This document shows, piece by piece, positions 62,497 to 64,000 of a stretch of DNA of 64,000 bases. A program made the position numbers and the translations under genes. Every line of letters starts with the position of its first letter. Position 1 is the first letter of the stretch. The stretch comes from Puteibacter caeruleilacunae (GTDB taxonomy: Bacteria; Bacteroidota; Bacteroidia; Bacteroidales; Prolixibacteraceae), in assembly GCA_005217565.1 (NCBI GenBank), contig SJCO01000002.1, forward strand, positions 1 to 64,000, given 5' to 3'. The notes under the pieces are model-generated. The model made no database searches. It saw only the letters and a list, made by a program, of their open reading frames with translations, and was not told the origin of the DNA.

Positions 62497-63495
62497 CTAT
62501 ACCATTGCTTGAGCAACTGCCACGGCTACAGCAACTGAAGCTCCAACCATTGGATTATTGCCCATACCTATAAGTCCCATCATTTCAACATGAGCAGGAA
62601 CAGAAGATGATCCAGCAAATTGTGCATCAGAGTGCATACGTCCCATCGTATCAGTCATACCATAAGATGCAGGTCCAGCAGCCATATTATCGGGATGCAG
62701 TGTACGACCTGTTCCACCACCTGAAGCGACAGAGAAATATTTCTTCCCTTGCTCAATACCTTCCTTCTTGTAAGTACCAGCTACTGGATGCTGAAATCGA
62801 GTAGGATTAGTTGAATTTCCAGTGATAGAAACATCAACACCCTCTTTGTGTAAAATAGCAACACCTTCACGCACATCATCAGCACCATAGCAATTTACAA
62901 GACCACGCTCTCCTTTCGAGTAACAAGTACGGCCAACCTCATGCACCTCTCCTGTAGCATAATCAAAGGCTGTTTTCACATAGGTAAAACCATTAATTCG
63001 AGCAATAATCTGCGCGGCATCTTTACCTAATCCATTTAAGATTACACGTAAAGGTTCTTTTCGCACTTTATTGGCAAATCGTGCAATACCAATTGCTCCC
63101 TCTGCGGCAGCAAAAGACTCATGTCCTGCAAGTAAAGCAAAACACTTCGTCTCTTCTCGAAGTAACATTGCAGCCAAATTACCATGCCCTAATCCTACCT
63201 TACGATCATCAGCAACAGATCCTGGAATACAAAAAGCCTGTAATCCTTCTCCTAGTGTAGCTGCAATATCAGCAGCCTCTTTCTGTCCTTTCTTAATGGC
63301 AATAGCAGCCCCCACTGTATATGCCCATAAAGCATTTTCAAATGCAATAGGCTGTACCTCCTTCACAATGGAGAATACATCCACACCTGCCTGTTCACAA
63401 ATTTCTTTCGCCTCTTCAATTGAAGCAATATCATATGAATTAAGCACCTCATTAATCTGCTTAATTCTTCTATCATAACTTTCAAATAATGGCAT
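62497..63495 (-). CDS. GGGtGRT family protein
   Basis: This 332-aa cytoplasmic protein carries the motif naming the family in FSVASGGGTGRTLHPDNMAA. Other blocks are FCIPGSVADDRKVGLGHGNL, KCFALLAGHESFAAAEGAIG, TCYSKGERGLVNCYGADDVR, SITGNSTNPTRFQHPV and AHVEMMGLIGMGNNPMVGAS. The family is widespread in anaerobic bacteria, always near an iron-sulfur scaffold-like gene as here (12 bp apart), but its activity is not established to my knowledge. Cys and Gly-rich loops are compatible with cofactor binding. An iron-sulfur or selenium/sulfur-linked role is a guess. Confidence 0.9.
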   Translation of the reverse strand: MPLFESYDRRIKQINEVLNSYDIASIEEAKEICEQAGVDVFSIVKEVQPIAFENALWAYTVGAAIAIKKGQKEAADIAATLGEGLQAFCIPGSVADDRKVGLGHGNLAAMLLREETKCFALLAGHESFAAAEGAIGIARFANKVRKEPLRVILNGLGKDAAQIIARINGFTYVKTAFDYATGEVHEVGRTCYSKGERGLVNCYGADDVREGVAILHKEGVDVSITGNSTNPTRFQHPVAGTYKKEGIEQGKKYFSVASGGGTGRTLHPDNMAAGPASYGMTDTMGRMHSDAQFAGSSSVPAHVEMMGLIGMGNNPMVGASVAVAVAVAQAMV

Positions 63496-63507
63496 AATCT
63501 GACTCTC

Positions 63508-64000
63508 CTATTCTTTACGTGGATCAATATATTTTACTGCATCAGCATAACGACCATAAGTACCGCTTGCTTTTTCCAAAGCTTCATTAGCATCAACGCC
63601 ATCTTTGATCATATCCATCATGCGTCCTAACTGAACAAACTGATAGCCGATAATCTCATCATTTTCATCAAGACCAAGCTTAGCAACGTATCCTTCTGCT
63701 ACTTCAAGGTAACGAGGACCTTTTGCCGATGTTCCATACATCGTACCGGTTACACTGCGCAATCCTTTACCAAGATCTTCCATACCGGCACCAATAGGTA
63801 AACCACCTTCAGAGAAAGCAGTCTGCGAACGACCGTATACAATTTGAAGGAAAAGTTCACGCATTGCAGTATTAATTGCATCACATACCAAATCGGTATT
63901 CATAGCTTCAAGGATAGTTTTCCCTGGTAAGATTTCTGAAGCCATAGCAGCTGAATGAGTCATCCCTGTACATCCAAGAGTTTCAATCAGAGCTTCCTCA
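63508..64000 (-). CDS. NifU-like iron-sulfur scaffold protein (5' end beyond window)
   Basis: The frame is still open at the window edge (EEALIETLGCTGMTHSAAMA upstream of the internal ATG at 63963), so the start lies outside. LGCTGMTHSAA and TDLVCDAINTAMRELF hold two Cys at positions resembling IscU/NifU-type ligands, and GGLPIGAGMEDLGKGLRSVT follows. It is coupled to the GGGtGRT gene 12 bp away. A third expected Cys is not visible in the available part, so classical cluster scaffolding is uncertain. Confidence 0.85.
   Translation of the reverse strand, partial: EEALIETLGCTGMTHSAAMASEILPGKTILEAMNTDLVCDAINTAMRELFLQIVYGRSQTAFSEGGLPIGAGMEDLGKGLRSVTGTMYGTSAKGPRYLEVAEGYVAKLGLDENDEIIGYQFVQLGRMMDMIKDGVDANEALEKASGTYGRYADAVKYIDPRKE

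Noticed and set aside
63071-63478. 135-codon plus-strand frame opposite the GGGtGRT gene
   Set aside because: It is antisense to a well-conserved family protein; composition (Ser, Ala, Pro) is typical of an antisense frame.

Overview
The window looks like chromosomal DNA of a marine or sediment-type Bacteroidota, most likely order Bacteroidales in the Marinilabiliales group; the order is an inference. The supporting signs are SusC/SusD pairs, a hybrid two-component system, many sulfatases, PorP/SprF and a type B T9SS sorting domain, signal peptides cut before Gln, -33/-7 type promoters (TTTG / TAnnTTTG), and the GGGtGRT/NifU-like gene pair. I saw no rRNA, tRNA or CRISPR array. There is no intact transposase.

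Layout. (1) 1-4560: three tandem paralogues of a secreted protein of about 195 aa, with a DUF6266-like/HTH protein between the first and second. Copies 2 and 3 each have a sigma-54-like promoter and upstream inverted repeats at matching distances. Each of the three copies is followed by a terminator. (2) 5212-16284: a one-directional block of six small secreted Ig-like proteins sharing a C-terminal P-x-x-S-x-I motif, then a type B CTD protein, a PorP/SprF protein and a PorE-like OmpA protein. I read it as a candidate multi-subunit T9SS surface appendage and the best candidate here for an undescribed system. (3) 16395-21098: a Gfo/Idh/MocA oxidoreductase plus a HEAT/double-DUF1080 protein, suggesting 3-keto-glycoside chemistry. 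(4) 21193-32784: a thioesterase followed by a glycosaminoglycan cluster with two GH88 hydrolases, three sulfatases, a PL8 lyase and a PL13 heparin-lyase-I-like protein. (5) 32831-36781 (minus): a PNGase F-like amidase and a GH92 mannosidase, an N-glycan pair. (6) 36905-40390 (minus): an OmpA/TSP3 protein and argS. (7) 40609-55132 (minus): sulfatase, sugar MFS and ROK kinase; then glycerate kinase, HTCS, SusD and SusC. (8) 55519-62451 (plus): a promoter and cobalamin riboswitch ahead of surface lipoproteins, a BtuB-like receptor, a BtuG-like propeller and a histidine phosphatase. (9) 62497-64000 (minus): GGGtGRT protein and a NifU-like scaffold, the latter cut by the window edge.

How the genes work together. 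Regions 4, 5 and 7 point to a cell that strips sulfated glycosaminoglycans and N-glycans. Surface or periplasmic lyases and sulfatases make unsaturated oligosaccharides, GH88 enzymes split them, and the MFS/ROK pair could take up and phosphorylate released sugars. The SusCD-HTCS operon and the ROK operon share a 24-bp upstream motif at similar distances from their start codons, so they may be co-regulated. Region 8 is a complete-looking B12 capture and uptake locus under riboswitch control.

Non-coding structure is rich. It includes four copies of a composite intergenic repeat, a 20-unit heptamer tandem repeat, and several strong hairpins between genes that otherwise look co-transcribed.
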